Positions 36,783 to 46,075 of a stretch of DNA of 64,000 bases are shown one piece after another. This DNA is from 2-02-FULL-62-17 sp046153355 (GTDB lineage Bacteria > Pseudomonadota > Gammaproteobacteria > Burkholderiales > SG8-39): positions 1 to 64,000 of the forward strand of contig JBJXEY010000322.1 in assembly GCA_046153355.1 (NCBI GenBank). Reading direction: 5' to 3'. Numbering within the stretch: the stretch's first letter is position 1; each line of letters begins with the position of its first letter. Made by a program: the position numbers and the translations under genes. The notes below the pieces were generated by a model, which was not told where the DNA came from, did not search any database, and worked only from the letters and a program-made list of their open reading frames with translations.

Positions 36783-38831
36783 ATGGGTATTTCGTATTCG
36801 TATATTCAGAAGATGGACGAGCTGGGGCTGTTTCGTCAGGGAGGGATGCGCATACTTGATATTGGGTCGTCCAATCTTTATTCGGCTAGCGCCGATGATA
36901 TCGGCGGATTCCTGCGCAAATACGGCTCAATGGACGTCGCCGCGATCGAGAAGTTCGCATCCCACCTGGCCAAGGGAACTGCCTATGACCCGGTAACCGG
37001 CGGTCGAAATGAGGCCTTTGTAGGCGAACTTTTCCAGAGTGCGGGCATGCGATACGAGTCGGTCGATATCGCCGCCGGATTCCGGACCACGATACTTGAT
37101 CTCAATCGCGCCGTGCTTCCTGCCAATTTGCGCGGACAGTTTGACCTCGTCATGAACTTTGGCACCACCGAGCACATTCTCAACCAACTCAATTGCTTTA
37201 AGGTAATTCACGACGCCGCGAAAATCGGGGGATATATCTACCACTGCCTTCCAGCAGTAGGTTATGTGGATCACGGCTATATTACCTACACTGGTCGGTG
37301 CTTTTTTGACATCGCCGGCAACAATGAATATGAGATCGTGTCGTGCTGGTTCGACGGCCCCAGTGGCCGCAACTGTATCCTCGACAGTCTTCAATCGTAT
37401 AGCACCTATTTCCCCGCTCTAAAGACGGCCCTGGATAATTTGGCATCGACCGAGCGTGGCCAAAATCTGCGTGAACTCAATATTCCAGATATTGGGATCA
37501 ACGTGGTGTACCGCAAAGTAAAGGACAAGCCGTTCTGGGGCGCCCTGGAGTCAAGTACCTCCGTGGGCGTGATTCCCGACGGGGTGACGGCGGCGTATCA
37601 GAGCGGCGCGGAATCGCTCCCCTCTTCACGTGTATACACCGCGCCGGCCGCAATAGATGGAACTTCCAGACGGTTCAATTATGTGGGCATACTTCAATCG
37701 CTAAGGTACCGGGTAGCCAAGTCGCTTAACGATTACCCGTTGCTCTACAACGTCGCTCGACAAATCTACAAAGCGGTCGCGAAAAGTAAACAGCCCGTAA
37801 TCCGAGCAACGTCGACTGGCAATACGAGCATTGATGAGGAGCGAGAACTCCAGGAAAAGTTACTCTCGGGAACCTCACGATTGGACGAAGCACTGCGCCT
37901 CTATTCGCTAGTGACCGCGAAAGGCCTGCCATTCCCCCTTGCTTGGGAAGAGCGCGTGCTTAGATTGGGTCTCGAATCCAATCCAGACCGAACAGATCTA
38001 CTAACACGGCTTCGACAAGTACTCGTTGCTCAAGGAAAATCGGTAGACGCCGGTCTCGAGACGCGCTTCGCGGAGAGCGCGGCTGTGGAGGAACGTACGC
38101 GAGACCACCAAAAGGCGGCGGCGCAATACCATTCAACCAGCGGGACTGCGGACATGGATAGCGAGTTCCTGCCGATCTATGATCGTTGCCGGCCCTACTC
38201 CATGACATCCGTAGAGCGCATGTATGCCTTATTCAAAGCGGTTCAGTACCTGGAGGATGCGCAAGTCGAAGGAGACATTGTCGAATGCGGAGTCTGGCGC
38301 GGTGGAAGCATGATGGTCGCCGCAAATGCGCTTGTCGCACGCGGATCAACGTCTAGAGGGTTGTACCTTTTCGATACCTACGAAGGACTACCTCGCCCAG
38401 ACGAAAACACAGACGTCGATATTTGGGGAAACCGAGCGATCGATGGTTGGCTGCCGCTCAGCACGGGAGACGAGAAGAGTCATTGGGCGGAAGCAGGATT
38501 AGAGGAGGTCAGGGCGAATCTCCTTAGCACCGGTTATCCGGGCTCAAGAATGCATTTCGTGAAAGGCATGGTAGAACGCACAATTCCCGTAGAGGCGCCG
38601 CAAAAAATAGCGCTTTTGCGATTGGATACGGACTGGTACGCGTCCACGAAACATGAACTCGAACACCTGTTCGATAGACTGAGTCGTCGAGGGGTTCTCA
38701 TTATCGACGACTATGGTCACTTCAAGGGAGCAAAGAAGGCGGTAGATGAGTTTATCTCCGAGAGAGGCATTTCAATCCTGTTGAACCGCATTGATTACAC
38801 CGGGCGCCTGGCGATCAAGGTCAACGACTAA
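36783..38831 (+). CDS. Double methyltransferase: DIGS-type domain fused to TylF-like domain
   Basis: A 682-aa protein with two putative methyltransferase parts. Residues 1-275 (RILDIGSSNLYSA, FDLVMNFGTTEHILNQ, SSTSVGVIP) are clearly related to the separate gene at 41435-42337. Residues 480-680 match the TylF/MycF macrocin O-methyltransferase family (DIVECGVWRGGSMM, YLFDTYEGLPRP, LLRLDTDWYASTKHELE, LIIDDYGHFKGAKKA, with metal-binding Asp residues). A linker of about 100-150 residues separates them. AAGGA precedes the ATG. The stop shares one base with the next start. Confidence 0.85.
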   Translation: MGISYSYIQKMDELGLFRQGGMRILDIGSSNLYSASADDIGGFLRKYGSMDVAAIEKFASHLAKGTAYDPVTGGRNEAFVGELFQSAGMRYESVDIAAGFRTTILDLNRAVLPANLRGQFDLVMNFGTTEHILNQLNCFKVIHDAAKIGGYIYHCLPAVGYVDHGYITYTGRCFFDIAGNNEYEIVSCWFDGPSGRNCILDSLQSYSTYFPALKTALDNLASTERGQNLRELNIPDIGINVVYRKVKDKPFWGALESSTSVGVIPDGVTAAYQSGAESLPSSRVYTAPAAIDGTSRRFNYVGILQSLRYRVAKSLNDYPLLYNVARQIYKAVAKSKQPVIRATSTGNTSIDEERELQEKLLSGTSRLDEALRLYSLVTAKGLPFPLAWEERVLRLGLESNPDRTDLLTRLRQVLVAQGKSVDAGLETRFAESAAVEERTRDHQKAAAQYHSTSGTADMDSEFLPIYDRCRPYSMTSVERMYALFKAVQYLEDAQVEGDIVECGVWRGGSMMVAANALVARGSTSRGLYLFDTYEGLPRPDENTDVDIWGNRAIDGWLPLSTGDEKSHWAEAGLEEVRANLLSTGYPGSRMHFVKGMVERTIPVEAPQKIALLRLDTDWYASTKHELEHLFDRLSRRGVLIIDDYGHFKGAKKAVDEFISERGISILLNRIDYTGRLAIKVND

Positions 38832-40084
38832 TGAGAATATTTGGATTTGGTAAAGATTCCATAGTCTCGCAAGCAAGGGAACGGCTGTTCTCGATTGAGA
38901 ATATTGCGGGCCTCCCCTCGCATGGAATTCGATGGCAAGCCTACGTTGACAGAATGCGTCAGTCGATAAAAGAACTGGCCAGCCCAGACGAGGTCTTGCG
39001 ATTCGCTCAAGGGTCCGTGGGTTTCGAACACCGCGGTAACATCCATCACGAAGGTAAATTCACGGCACAGTACGAGCGAGAGCTTTATGCCGAATTTCCA
39101 CACTTTGGTGGAGAAGTGGATCGGTTCTCCGATATTGAAGGCTCCTTGGCGGACACGACATACGAACACAAGGGGCGCTTGGTCAGCAACATCTTGTTCT
39201 ATCTGACCAGAGTCGTGTTGCAATGCCTGACGCATATCCCCGCCACCAACACCATACTAGAGATAGGCGGTGGGTACGGGGCGCCGGCTCGCCTCTGGCT
39301 GAGCAATCCAATACGACCGGCGAAGTGCTACATCATTCTGGACATTCCTGAGTCTCTTTTCTTTGCCGACGTGTTTCTTCGTCGCGAATTTGGCGACGCA
39401 AGCATCTTTTACGTCGAGAATGGGAAGCCACTGAACTCTGATGTGACATCGAGGTACAAGGTGATTCTTTGTCCGTTGTCTCGCCATACCGCGCTACATA
39501 CGCTAGCGGTAGATTTGGCGATCAACACCGGATCAATGCAAGAGATGAGCGAAGAGTGGGTAGACTTTTATAGCTTGTTTCTGGACAACCAACAAAGCCG
39601 GTGGTTTTATTCATTGAATTATTTCGCGCAACCCATTACATACCTCGCGGAAAGCACAAATGTCTGGAGCCCGCGCTTGAGTCCGCGGTGGATAGCGCGA
39701 GCGCTGCGATGGAACCCTGCTTTCGTTCGCATGCAGACCGACCGTAACTATCTTGAAGCGATTTACGAAAAAAATGGAGATCCATTACCCGCCGCCAGCC
39801 ATTTGATGGAACTGGCAAAAGCCATGGAGTCCCGTGTTATGACCGGGGAGTTGTTCGTGGAATATATGGATATCGTGCGACGCGAACCTACGCCCAGACT
39901 CATGTTTGCCCTAGTTCGCCGAGTCATGAGGGAGATGAAATTTCACCCCAAGGAAGTGACCTACCTCGTTAATGCTCTCCTGGCATCCACAGACGATAAA
40001 ACCGCCGGGTATATTGCGGAACTTCAAGGCTATAAGACGATGTTGCTCGAAGAACGCAGCGCCGGCACCGAGGCAATTTATTAG
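38831..40084 (+). CDS. Putative sugar O-methyltransferase (TIGR04371 type)
   Basis: A 417-aa protein with a SAM loop ILEIGGGYGAPARLWLSNP near residue 142, YIILDIPESLFFADVFLR and NTGSMQEMSEEWVDFY, the pattern of putative sugar O-methyltransferases in O-antigen loci. It starts on the last base of the double methyltransferase stop (TAATG), so translation is probably coupled. It converges with the C-methyltransferase gene across an 85-bp gap in which no terminator is evident. Confidence 0.8.
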   Translation: MRIFGFGKDSIVSQARERLFSIENIAGLPSHGIRWQAYVDRMRQSIKELASPDEVLRFAQGSVGFEHRGNIHHEGKFTAQYERELYAEFPHFGGEVDRFSDIEGSLADTTYEHKGRLVSNILFYLTRVVLQCLTHIPATNTILEIGGGYGAPARLWLSNPIRPAKCYIILDIPESLFFADVFLRREFGDASIFYVENGKPLNSDVTSRYKVILCPLSRHTALHTLAVDLAINTGSMQEMSEEWVDFYSLFLDNQQSRWFYSLNYFAQPITYLAESTNVWSPRLSPRWIARALRWNPAFVRMQTDRNYLEAIYEKNGDPLPAASHLMELAKAMESRVMTGELFVEYMDIVRREPTPRLMFALVRRVMREMKFHPKEVTYLVNALLASTDDKTAGYIAELQGYKTMLLEERSAGTEAIY

Positions 40085-40169
40085 CGACGTAACGCAAGAA
40101 AATTGTGAATCGTTTATAGGCGATCAATCAACTCGGTTCTCGCCGAAGCGCCCGCAGAACTGCTTTAAA

Positions 40170-41435
40170 CTATAGCTTTACATCGCCTTCCCGCCCTACA
40201 ACTCGAGTCTCCGGGCAAAGCACCACAAAATGCCCCCCCTTTTCCAAGTACTCCTGGTTGGTTTCAATAATTTTTGCGGCATGCACCCACGCGAGAATGA
40301 CGGTGTAAGCGGGCATGCGTTTGCATAGTTCCGAGGTTGGCAATATTTGTATTCCATCCCCTGACGAAAATCTGTTCACCTTTTGCGGATGGTCGTCGAC
40401 GATGTAATCGATAACACCACTTAGACCCAGCTGCGCAATCAAGGTCGGGCCGCTGCGGGCCGCGCCATAGCCGGCGATCGGCAATTTGGCATCCTTCCAT
40501 TTACGCGCCAACGCTCCGGTTCGGTCCCGCAGGTGGGCGATCTGAGCGGCGAATTTCTTCAGCGTTTCCGTTTTTTCCAGGCCACGGCTCGCCTCCAACG
40601 CCAGCAATTGACCAACCGATTCCTTGACCGGCCGCTTTGCGCCCTTGATCTGTACCGCGCCGATCAGCGATCCATGTTGGATCGGCACTCGTTCGACATC
40701 GATCAACTCCATACCGTGAAGTTCAAGAAACATGGTCAGCGCTTTGACCGAGTGGTGGCTCATGTGTTCGTGGAAAATCGTCGCGATCAAGACTCTGTCG
40801 ATGATATCCAGCAGGTACTGGGCCTCAAAGAAGAACACGCCTTCAGGCGCCAACATGGTTCGAATGCTCTCCGCGATCTCGCCCATATTGTCGGCGTGCG
40901 CGAAGGCATTAAACATACAGATCACCTCGGCGGACCCGTGTTTGCTCAAGATGCGGCTTGCCAAGTCCAGGGTCATGAGCTCTGGAATGGTTTCAATCCC
41001 GGATTGTGTCGCAAGCCTTGCGATTTCCGTTGCCGGATCAATCCCTAGCACCCGATGACCGGCTTCCTTGAAAGGCAAAAGCAAGGAGCCATCATTACTG
41101 CCGATATCGATTACCAGAGATCTAGGCGCCGGACGGTACATATCGCGAATTTTTGCCGCCACCTGCCTGAAGTGCTCAGGCATTCCTTTGGCTTCGCCGG
41201 AATAGTAGGTATAGCTTTCCCACAAGCTCTTTGAATCGACAACATCCAACTGTTGAACGTGACCGCAATGCGTGCACATATAAAGGTCAACGGGATATCG
41301 GGCAGCTTTCTTGCCGGTTTCACTATCGACGCAGTAGTTCTCCGAAAGCGGAATGGGTTCCAACTTCACCACCAATTCGACATTCGCCGAATCGCATAAT
41401 CGGCATGTTTCCCTATGAAAAATCCGTACCGTCAC
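40170..41435 (-). CDS. Sugar C-methyltransferase (TylC3/NovU type)
   Basis: A 421-aa protein with the three-part layout of deoxysugar C-methyltransferases. It has an N-terminal zinc site (CRLCDS and CTHCGHVQ), a SAM domain with VIDIGSNDGSLL near residue 107 and FHEHMSHHS near 220 carrying the catalytic Glu/His region, and a C-terminal domain (GYGAARSGPTLI, IVDDHPQKV). The family methylates a ring carbon, often C3, of nucleotide-linked keto-sugars. GTG start with GGGAGG upstream. Last gene of the 14-gene operon. Confidence 0.88.
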   Translation of the reverse strand: MTVRIFHRETCRLCDSANVELVVKLEPIPLSENYCVDSETGKKAARYPVDLYMCTHCGHVQQLDVVDSKSLWESYTYYSGEAKGMPEHFRQVAAKIRDMYRPAPRSLVIDIGSNDGSLLLPFKEAGHRVLGIDPATEIARLATQSGIETIPELMTLDLASRILSKHGSAEVICMFNAFAHADNMGEIAESIRTMLAPEGVFFFEAQYLLDIIDRVLIATIFHEHMSHHSVKALTMFLELHGMELIDVERVPIQHGSLIGAVQIKGAKRPVKESVGQLLALEASRGLEKTETLKKFAAQIAHLRDRTGALARKWKDAKLPIAGYGAARSGPTLIAQLGLSGVIDYIVDDHPQKVNRFSSGDGIQILPTSELCKRMPAYTVILAWVHAAKIIETNQEYLEKGGHFVVLCPETRVVGREGDVKL

Positions 41436-42337
41436 TATTTCCTCCCGATTCCGACATGCCGGAATATTCTTCGAATGGCACCGGCTCGACTGCGAAGGTA
41501 CTGCGACCCGCGTAGCGCGCCCCTTAATTTATCGATGGCGGAGCTCGCATACGCCGAACTCACCGTGACAGGTATATCGCCCACCGATGTACTGGTCTCG
41601 AGCATGCCGACAAAAGCAGCATTTCCCATTTTTTTGTAGATCACGGTAATCATGTAATTTGGAATCCGCGCAGCCGCCGAAGCTGCGAGCCGCTCAAGTA
41701 GCGGTATCGACGCAGAATATCGCTTGGCCGCCAGATAGAGATCATCCTCGCCCGCCGGCCCGTCGTACCAGATATCCACGATTTCATATTTGTTATAGCT
41801 CGCCAACTCAAAGAACATGCGTCCGGCGTACATGAAATAACCATGATCGGTATACCCCGCTGCGGGGAGCTGGTGCACCATGTACCCACCTGCACGGGCT
41901 GCCTCGTGAATGACCTTGAAAGAGTTATATTGGTTAAACACATGCTCGGTGGTGCCAATGTTGAGCACCACGTCGTAAGACTCGCCGTGCCGAGATGGCA
42001 AATTCTCGTGATTGAGATCGAGAATTTCGGTTTTATATCCGCGGGCTATATCCATCGACAAATAACTCATGCCACAACGCTCGATGAGTTCTCCAGCGAA
42101 TGATTCGTTGAGACCGCCTTTGACATGATCGTAAGCGGACCCTTCGGAGAGGCGCTCCGCAAACGCCTGAAGTTCGCTTGCCTCGCCAACCTCGCCAAAT
42201 TGCGATACGTATTCGACGATACTCTGCGTATCGGCCTGGTAGAGATTGGAACTCCCTATGTCGAGCACCTTCAAGCCGCGGCGGCTGAATATTGCACGAT
42301 CCTTCAGTGCCTTCATGAGCGACATGGTTATACCCAC
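41435..42337 (-). CDS. DIGS-type putative methyltransferase, paralogue of the 36783 N-domain
   Basis: A 300-aa protein with VLDIGSSNLYQADTQS near residue 24, SMDIARGYKTEILDLNHENLP, VVLNIGTTEHVFNQYNSFKV and HQLPAAGYTDHGY. The same motifs occur in order in residues 1-275 of the 682-aa protein, including the late STSVG-IP motif, so the two are paralogues. GTG start with AGGAG 7 bp upstream, aligning with the paralogue's first residues (MGI). It shares one base with the next gene. A sugar methyltransferase role is inferred. Confidence 0.8.
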   Translation of the reverse strand: MGITMSLMKALKDRAIFSRRGLKVLDIGSSNLYQADTQSIVEYVSQFGEVGEASELQAFAERLSEGSAYDHVKGGLNESFAGELIERCGMSYLSMDIARGYKTEILDLNHENLPSRHGESYDVVLNIGTTEHVFNQYNSFKVIHEAARAGGYMVHQLPAAGYTDHGYFMYAGRMFFELASYNKYEIVDIWYDGPAGEDDLYLAAKRYSASIPLLERLAASAAARIPNYMITVIYKKMGNAAFVGMLETSTSVGDIPVTVSSAYASSAIDKLRGALRGSQYLRSRAGAIRRIFRHVGIGRK

Positions 42338-42347
42338 TTGAATGCTC

Positions 42348-43244
42348 CTAGGGATTGATCGCGCGGATTTCGCGCGCCAAATCGCCCGTTACAGATTCCA
42401 GTGATTGCGGCTGCAATCCGGTAAGCCGGCTGGTTTTGCGCATGCCCAATCCACTAAAACGTGGTTTGAACGGGATGTGCACCCCTTTTTCGACGGACGT
42501 TGTCGCCTCGATCAGGCTTGAAGCGAAGCCCAATTGAGCGGACAACGACTTGGCAAAATCAACGTAACTGACATTGCGTTCTCCGGACAAATGCAGGTTC
42601 CCGGAAATGCGCCGTTCGCCAATCACCGCCAGAGACTCGCCGACGAAGCCCACCGACATTGGCGCAAAAATCAAATCTGAGAAGGGCTGGACCGATTCAT
42701 TGCGCCGCCATGAGGACAACCAGCCGGGTATCGGGGAGGTGTCTTTGTTCAATATTTTGGTCAAACGCACGATGTTCAATTTGTCGTGCGCTTGCAATCG
42801 CTCGACTAAGGCGAGGATGCGTTTTTCCGCTTCAGCCTTTTGTTTGGCATAGGCGATTCCCGGTGCGTGTTGCGCGTCTTCGTCGGGCCATTCTTGATCC
42901 CCTCCAAATACCGAATTTGTCGATATAAAGGTGACAAAGACGCCTTGTTCAAGTAGCGAGCGCACCAAATTGGGAATTAATTCAACGTTGATGCGATATG
43001 CCAGTGGGTCTTTTTCGCAACGATCATAGTTTGTAGCGGCGGCAACAATAAACGCATAGCCGACTTCGGCAGGCACTCGAAAGGAAGCCTCGTTTTCAAA
43101 ATCCAGGAATACCCTTCGTTCGCCAACCGTATCCGGCCGTCGCGTGCTGATTAACGGCGCGTGACCCCGGTTCTCCAGCGCGCGATACAGCCCTCCGCCA
43201 ACCAGGCTGTCCCCGCCCACTACCAGGTACCGGTTCCCGCTCAT
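42348..43244 (-). CDS. RfbD-like SDR, sugar-nucleotide reductase
   Basis: Extended SDR of 298 aa related to dTDP-4-dehydrorhamnose reductase. The nucleotide loop is VVGGDSLVGGGLYRAL, ISTNSVFGG takes the place of STDYVFDG, and YAKQK supplies the catalytic Tyr/Lys. It probably reduces a keto group of a nucleotide sugar, perhaps after the C-methyltransferase acts. It could substitute for rfbD, but the divergence argues for a separate sugar. Overlaps the cupin gene by 4 bp. Confidence 0.8.
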   Translation of the reverse strand: MSGNRYLVVGGDSLVGGGLYRALENRGHAPLISTRRPDTVGERRVFLDFENEASFRVPAEVGYAFIVAAATNYDRCEKDPLAYRINVELIPNLVRSLLEQGVFVTFISTNSVFGGDQEWPDEDAQHAPGIAYAKQKAEAEKRILALVERLQAHDKLNIVRLTKILNKDTSPIPGWLSSWRRNESVQPFSDLIFAPMSVGFVGESLAVIGERRISGNLHLSGERNVSYVDFAKSLSAQLGFASSLIEATTSVEKGVHIPFKPRFSGLGMRKTSRLTGLQPQSLESVTGDLAREIRAINP

Positions 43245-43783
43245 GTGGATTTCTTGAATTGCAGATGCCTGGCCACCAGATCGGAAGTGCGCTTGATATA
43301 TTCGCCAACCTCCATCGTCCTGTCCTCGGAAGGAGCAAACGGCGCGAGGGCAGTGCCCCCCGATGTAAAAGGGCCATTGGTGACTTCATGCATGACGATA
43401 AAGTCGGAACGAACAAGCAAGGTATGAAACGCGCCGGGCGACAACCGATAGAAAAAACGGCGCCCCGACCCCGCAGTGCCCAGCTCGACAACATCAATGA
43501 CGTTTCCGACATCGTCGAATACCGCGACGTCGACATTGCCTTCGACAATGTGAAACGATTCAGATTTTTGCAGATGTTTGTGGGGATGAATGTAGCTCGA
43601 CGCCGCGATGGCGATCACCATTTCATGCAATGCATCGTCATTTGATTTGTGGGCGCAGATGCGCGCTCTTTTTCTTGGGCTGGCGCCTGCCTGCTGTTTG
43701 AGAAAAACAATTTGGTCGTCGCCAATTTGCACGATCGGATCTTCCGCGATGAACACTTCTTCGTTTAACTTTCGAAGATTCAT
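43241..43783 (-). CDS. WbuC-family cupin protein
   Basis: A 180-aa cupin-fold protein with HPHKHLQKSESFHIVEGNVD near residue 65 (His ligands), SPGAFHTLLVRSDF and HEVTNGPF, matching the WbuC family of O-antigen clusters. Its role is undefined; a metal-dependent isomerase or a regulatory role are options. Overlaps both neighbours by 4 bp, so translation is coupled. Confidence 0.82.
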   Translation of the reverse strand: MNLRKLNEEVFIAEDPIVQIGDDQIVFLKQQAGASPRKRARICAHKSNDDALHEMVIAIAASSYIHPHKHLQKSESFHIVEGNVDVAVFDDVGNVIDVVELGTAGSGRRFFYRLSPGAFHTLLVRSDFIVMHEVTNGPFTSGGTALAPFAPSEDRTMEVGEYIKRTSDLVARHLQFKKST

Positions 43784-45000
43784 TTAACGCCCGCCGCGTA
43801 TACCGACATGGGAGAAAGGGCGAAGATGGATAAAAACCTGCCCCCACGCTCGATGAAGGGCTGATTTTTCGCAAGCACTTTCTGCTCGCTCTCCGGGTTT
43901 AGCGACAAAAGGCATACGTCGATACTTCTGGCGGCCAATTCGCCAGAACCGCAAATCGACAAACGCGATCCGGGCATCAACATTTTCTGCTTGTTGGGGT
44001 TGTCGTCAATGACGCATTCGAAATACTCAGTTAGCGAATACAAATTCACGAATTTCGCGGCAAGGTGCCCGGCGCCAAACAAGGCAATGCGCTTTCCTTG
44101 CCCGCGCCAGCTGCGGAACAACGCCTGCAGGCGCGCGCGCACTTGGAAAAATTCACTAGAAAAATAATCGCCCTCCGCAGTTAGCGCCTCGGATCGCTCT
44201 GGCCTGTTGCCCGCAGCCGGCTTCGCCCTGGCATTCTTGACGATTCCAATCAATGAGTCTTCCAAAGGGTAGGGATACTGAATCGTTTCCTCGATCGCGA
44301 AGTCGGCTTCCAACAACAGCGAATGAAGAGTATTCGGCGACAAATAGGTGATGTGCTCTTCCCATACGAAGCTATAGTCACAGGCTTTGACGAATTTCGT
44401 GCTCTCTGGCATTTCAAACAATAGGTAGCCATCCGGTTTGACCAGCGCCCTTAATGCCTGGAGAAATGTTATTGGCCGGTGCGCGTGCTCCAGTACGTGC
44501 CGCACCAGAAGTAGATCCGCCAAGCCATGCTTGACAATTAACTGCGCGGTAACGCCGGGCTGCAATACCGATTGTATGGATTCGAGCCCCGCTCGAGGGT
44601 CGATCAATCCAAGATCGGCGGCCGCGTCGTAGCGATAAGTATTGGAGTATCCAATTCGATTGAATCGCTGGACAGTGCTGTCATCCTTGTAGGTAAGGCC
44701 CACCACGCGCGCGTCCGGATGCAACCCCGGCAGCTTTCGCAAGCGCTCGACAAGGTTGTCCAAGTGGCCTTCGGGTTCGTTGTAGGTGATCCAATCGAAA
44801 TGCGATTTCGCCATCTCGGCGGACATGGGAGCGATTAGTTGCAAAAGGCCGCAGGCTTGGCACTGACCCATCACCAGTGGGTGCTTGTCAGCGCTCGGGA
44901 AATCCGCAAATTCGAAGCGATTGCTTGGTGGTTGGGCGCCGAAATCAACCAGATTTCGAACCGCCTTGCGTTGGCAGCACAAGCACAAAGAGTGGTCCAT
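43780..45000 (-). CDS. C-methyltransferase-family protein with atypical SAM loop
   Basis: A 406-aa protein with the same layout as the gene at 40170: N-terminal zinc site (CLCCQR, CQACGLLQL), a central methyltransferase-like domain (VRHVLEHAHRPITFL, WEEHITYLSP) and a C-terminal domain (LFGAGHLAAKFVNLY, VIDDNPNK). Where the Gly-rich SAM motif I is expected it reads VVGLTYKDDS, so cofactor binding may differ. ATG 45000 is chosen over TTG 45003. Seven bases after the dehydrogenase stop. Confidence 0.75.
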   Translation of the reverse strand: MDHSLCLCCQRKAVRNLVDFGAQPPSNRFEFADFPSADKHPLVMGQCQACGLLQLIAPMSAEMAKSHFDWITYNEPEGHLDNLVERLRKLPGLHPDARVVGLTYKDDSTVQRFNRIGYSNTYRYDAAADLGLIDPRAGLESIQSVLQPGVTAQLIVKHGLADLLLVRHVLEHAHRPITFLQALRALVKPDGYLLFEMPESTKFVKACDYSFVWEEHITYLSPNTLHSLLLEADFAIEETIQYPYPLEDSLIGIVKNARAKPAAGNRPERSEALTAEGDYFSSEFFQVRARLQALFRSWRGQGKRIALFGAGHLAAKFVNLYSLTEYFECVIDDNPNKQKMLMPGSRLSICGSGELAARSIDVCLLSLNPESEQKVLAKNQPFIERGGRFLSIFALSPMSVYAAGVK

Positions 45001-45006
45001 CAAAGG

Positions 45007-46068
45007 CTATTTCTCGGACTGAAGGCGAATTAGGCATCTACCGGCGAGTGTACCATCACGCATCTCCCGTATCGCCGTGTTGATTTCCGATAGCCGACAT
45101 TCCCTTGAGAGCAGTTCTCGCAGTTTGATTCTTCCTGCCCTGAATAAAGCGTGATAGCGGGCAATATCCTGCTCCGGTACAGTTTCGCCCCCATGCGAGC
45201 CAGCAAGTACCTTGCCAAAATGTAGGGCCAGCGAATGCAGGGTGATATCGTTACCTTTGCGCGGCACCCCCACAAGTGTCACTCTGCCTTGCGGGCCCGT
45301 TAGCTCATACGCCATCTGAATAATGCTTGGCTGCCCGGTATTGTCGATGAACACATCCACGCCGGGCGGACCAACCAGTTCCCGAATTCGCAACTTGACA
45401 TCTTCTTTTCTTGAATTGATCAAGTGCGTTGCGCCCATCTTCGCGGCCAATGCAAGCCGGTTATCGTGAATGTCGACGGCAATAATTGGATGCGCCGTTA
45501 CCAGCGCTGCCGCTTGCACAATATTCAAGCCAACCCCGCCCGCGCCAAATACGACCACGGACTCGCCTATGCGCACCTTTGAATTATTCTGTACCACACC
45601 GAAACCTGTTGTTACCGCGCAACCAAATAGTGCAGCCACTTCAAGGTCGCTGTCAGCAGGAATCGCGGTGACACGATTCTCCGAGACCACCGCAAACTCA
45701 TTAAATGTCGTGATCCAACCGGCGTTGACTTGCCTACCTTCCCATTTGTAGACCGGCGTCGGCGATTCGATGCCCGGCCCTTTGCGCCAGTGCAGAACCA
45801 CCTTGTCGCCTGGTTTGACATGGCGAACGCCAGCGCCAACCTCGATCACCGTGCCGGAGCCTTCATGCCCGAGTAAGTGCGGCAGGTATTTGTCTTCGCC
45901 CTTCGCGCCATCGATTTCGCCAAGCTGCGAGCCGCAAATGCCGCTCCAATGAATTTTCACCAGCACCTGGCCAACATCCAGCGACTCCGGCAACGCGATC
46001 TCACCAATCACCAGGGGCTTGTTCAACTCAACCAGGATCGCGGCTTTGCTTGTTTTGGGACGGTTCAT
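45007..46068 (-). CDS. Zinc-binding medium-chain dehydrogenase
   Basis: MDR-family dehydrogenase of 353 aa from ATG 46068 (the frame opens earlier, inside the upstream gene). Catalytic zinc ligands sit in SGICGSQLGE (Cys near 45) and GHEGSG; the Rossmann loop is GAGGVGLNIVQAA. The four-cysteine structural zinc lobe is absent. Probably oxidises or reduces a sugar or polyol hydroxyl. Its place among transketolase and kinase genes suggests a sugar-pathway step. Substrate unknown. Confidence 0.85.
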   Translation of the reverse strand: MNRPKTSKAAILVELNKPLVIGEIALPESLDVGQVLVKIHWSGICGSQLGEIDGAKGEDKYLPHLLGHEGSGTVIEVGAGVRHVKPGDKVVLHWRKGPGIESPTPVYKWEGRQVNAGWITTFNEFAVVSENRVTAIPADSDLEVAALFGCAVTTGFGVVQNNSKVRIGESVVVFGAGGVGLNIVQAAALVTAHPIIAVDIHDNRLALAAKMGATHLINSRKEDVKLRIRELVGPPGVDVFIDNTGQPSIIQMAYELTGPQGRVTLVGVPRKGNDITLHSLALHFGKVLAGSHGGETVPEQDIARYHALFRAGRIKLRELLSRECRLSEINTAIREMRDGTLAGRCLIRLQSEK

Positions 46069-46075
46069 TGGGGTT

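Noticed and set aside
36783..38831. The 682-aa protein as two genes or a frameshift artefact
   Set aside because: The frame is open throughout with no internal start and ribosome site before the TylF-like part; a genuine fusion is the simpler reading.
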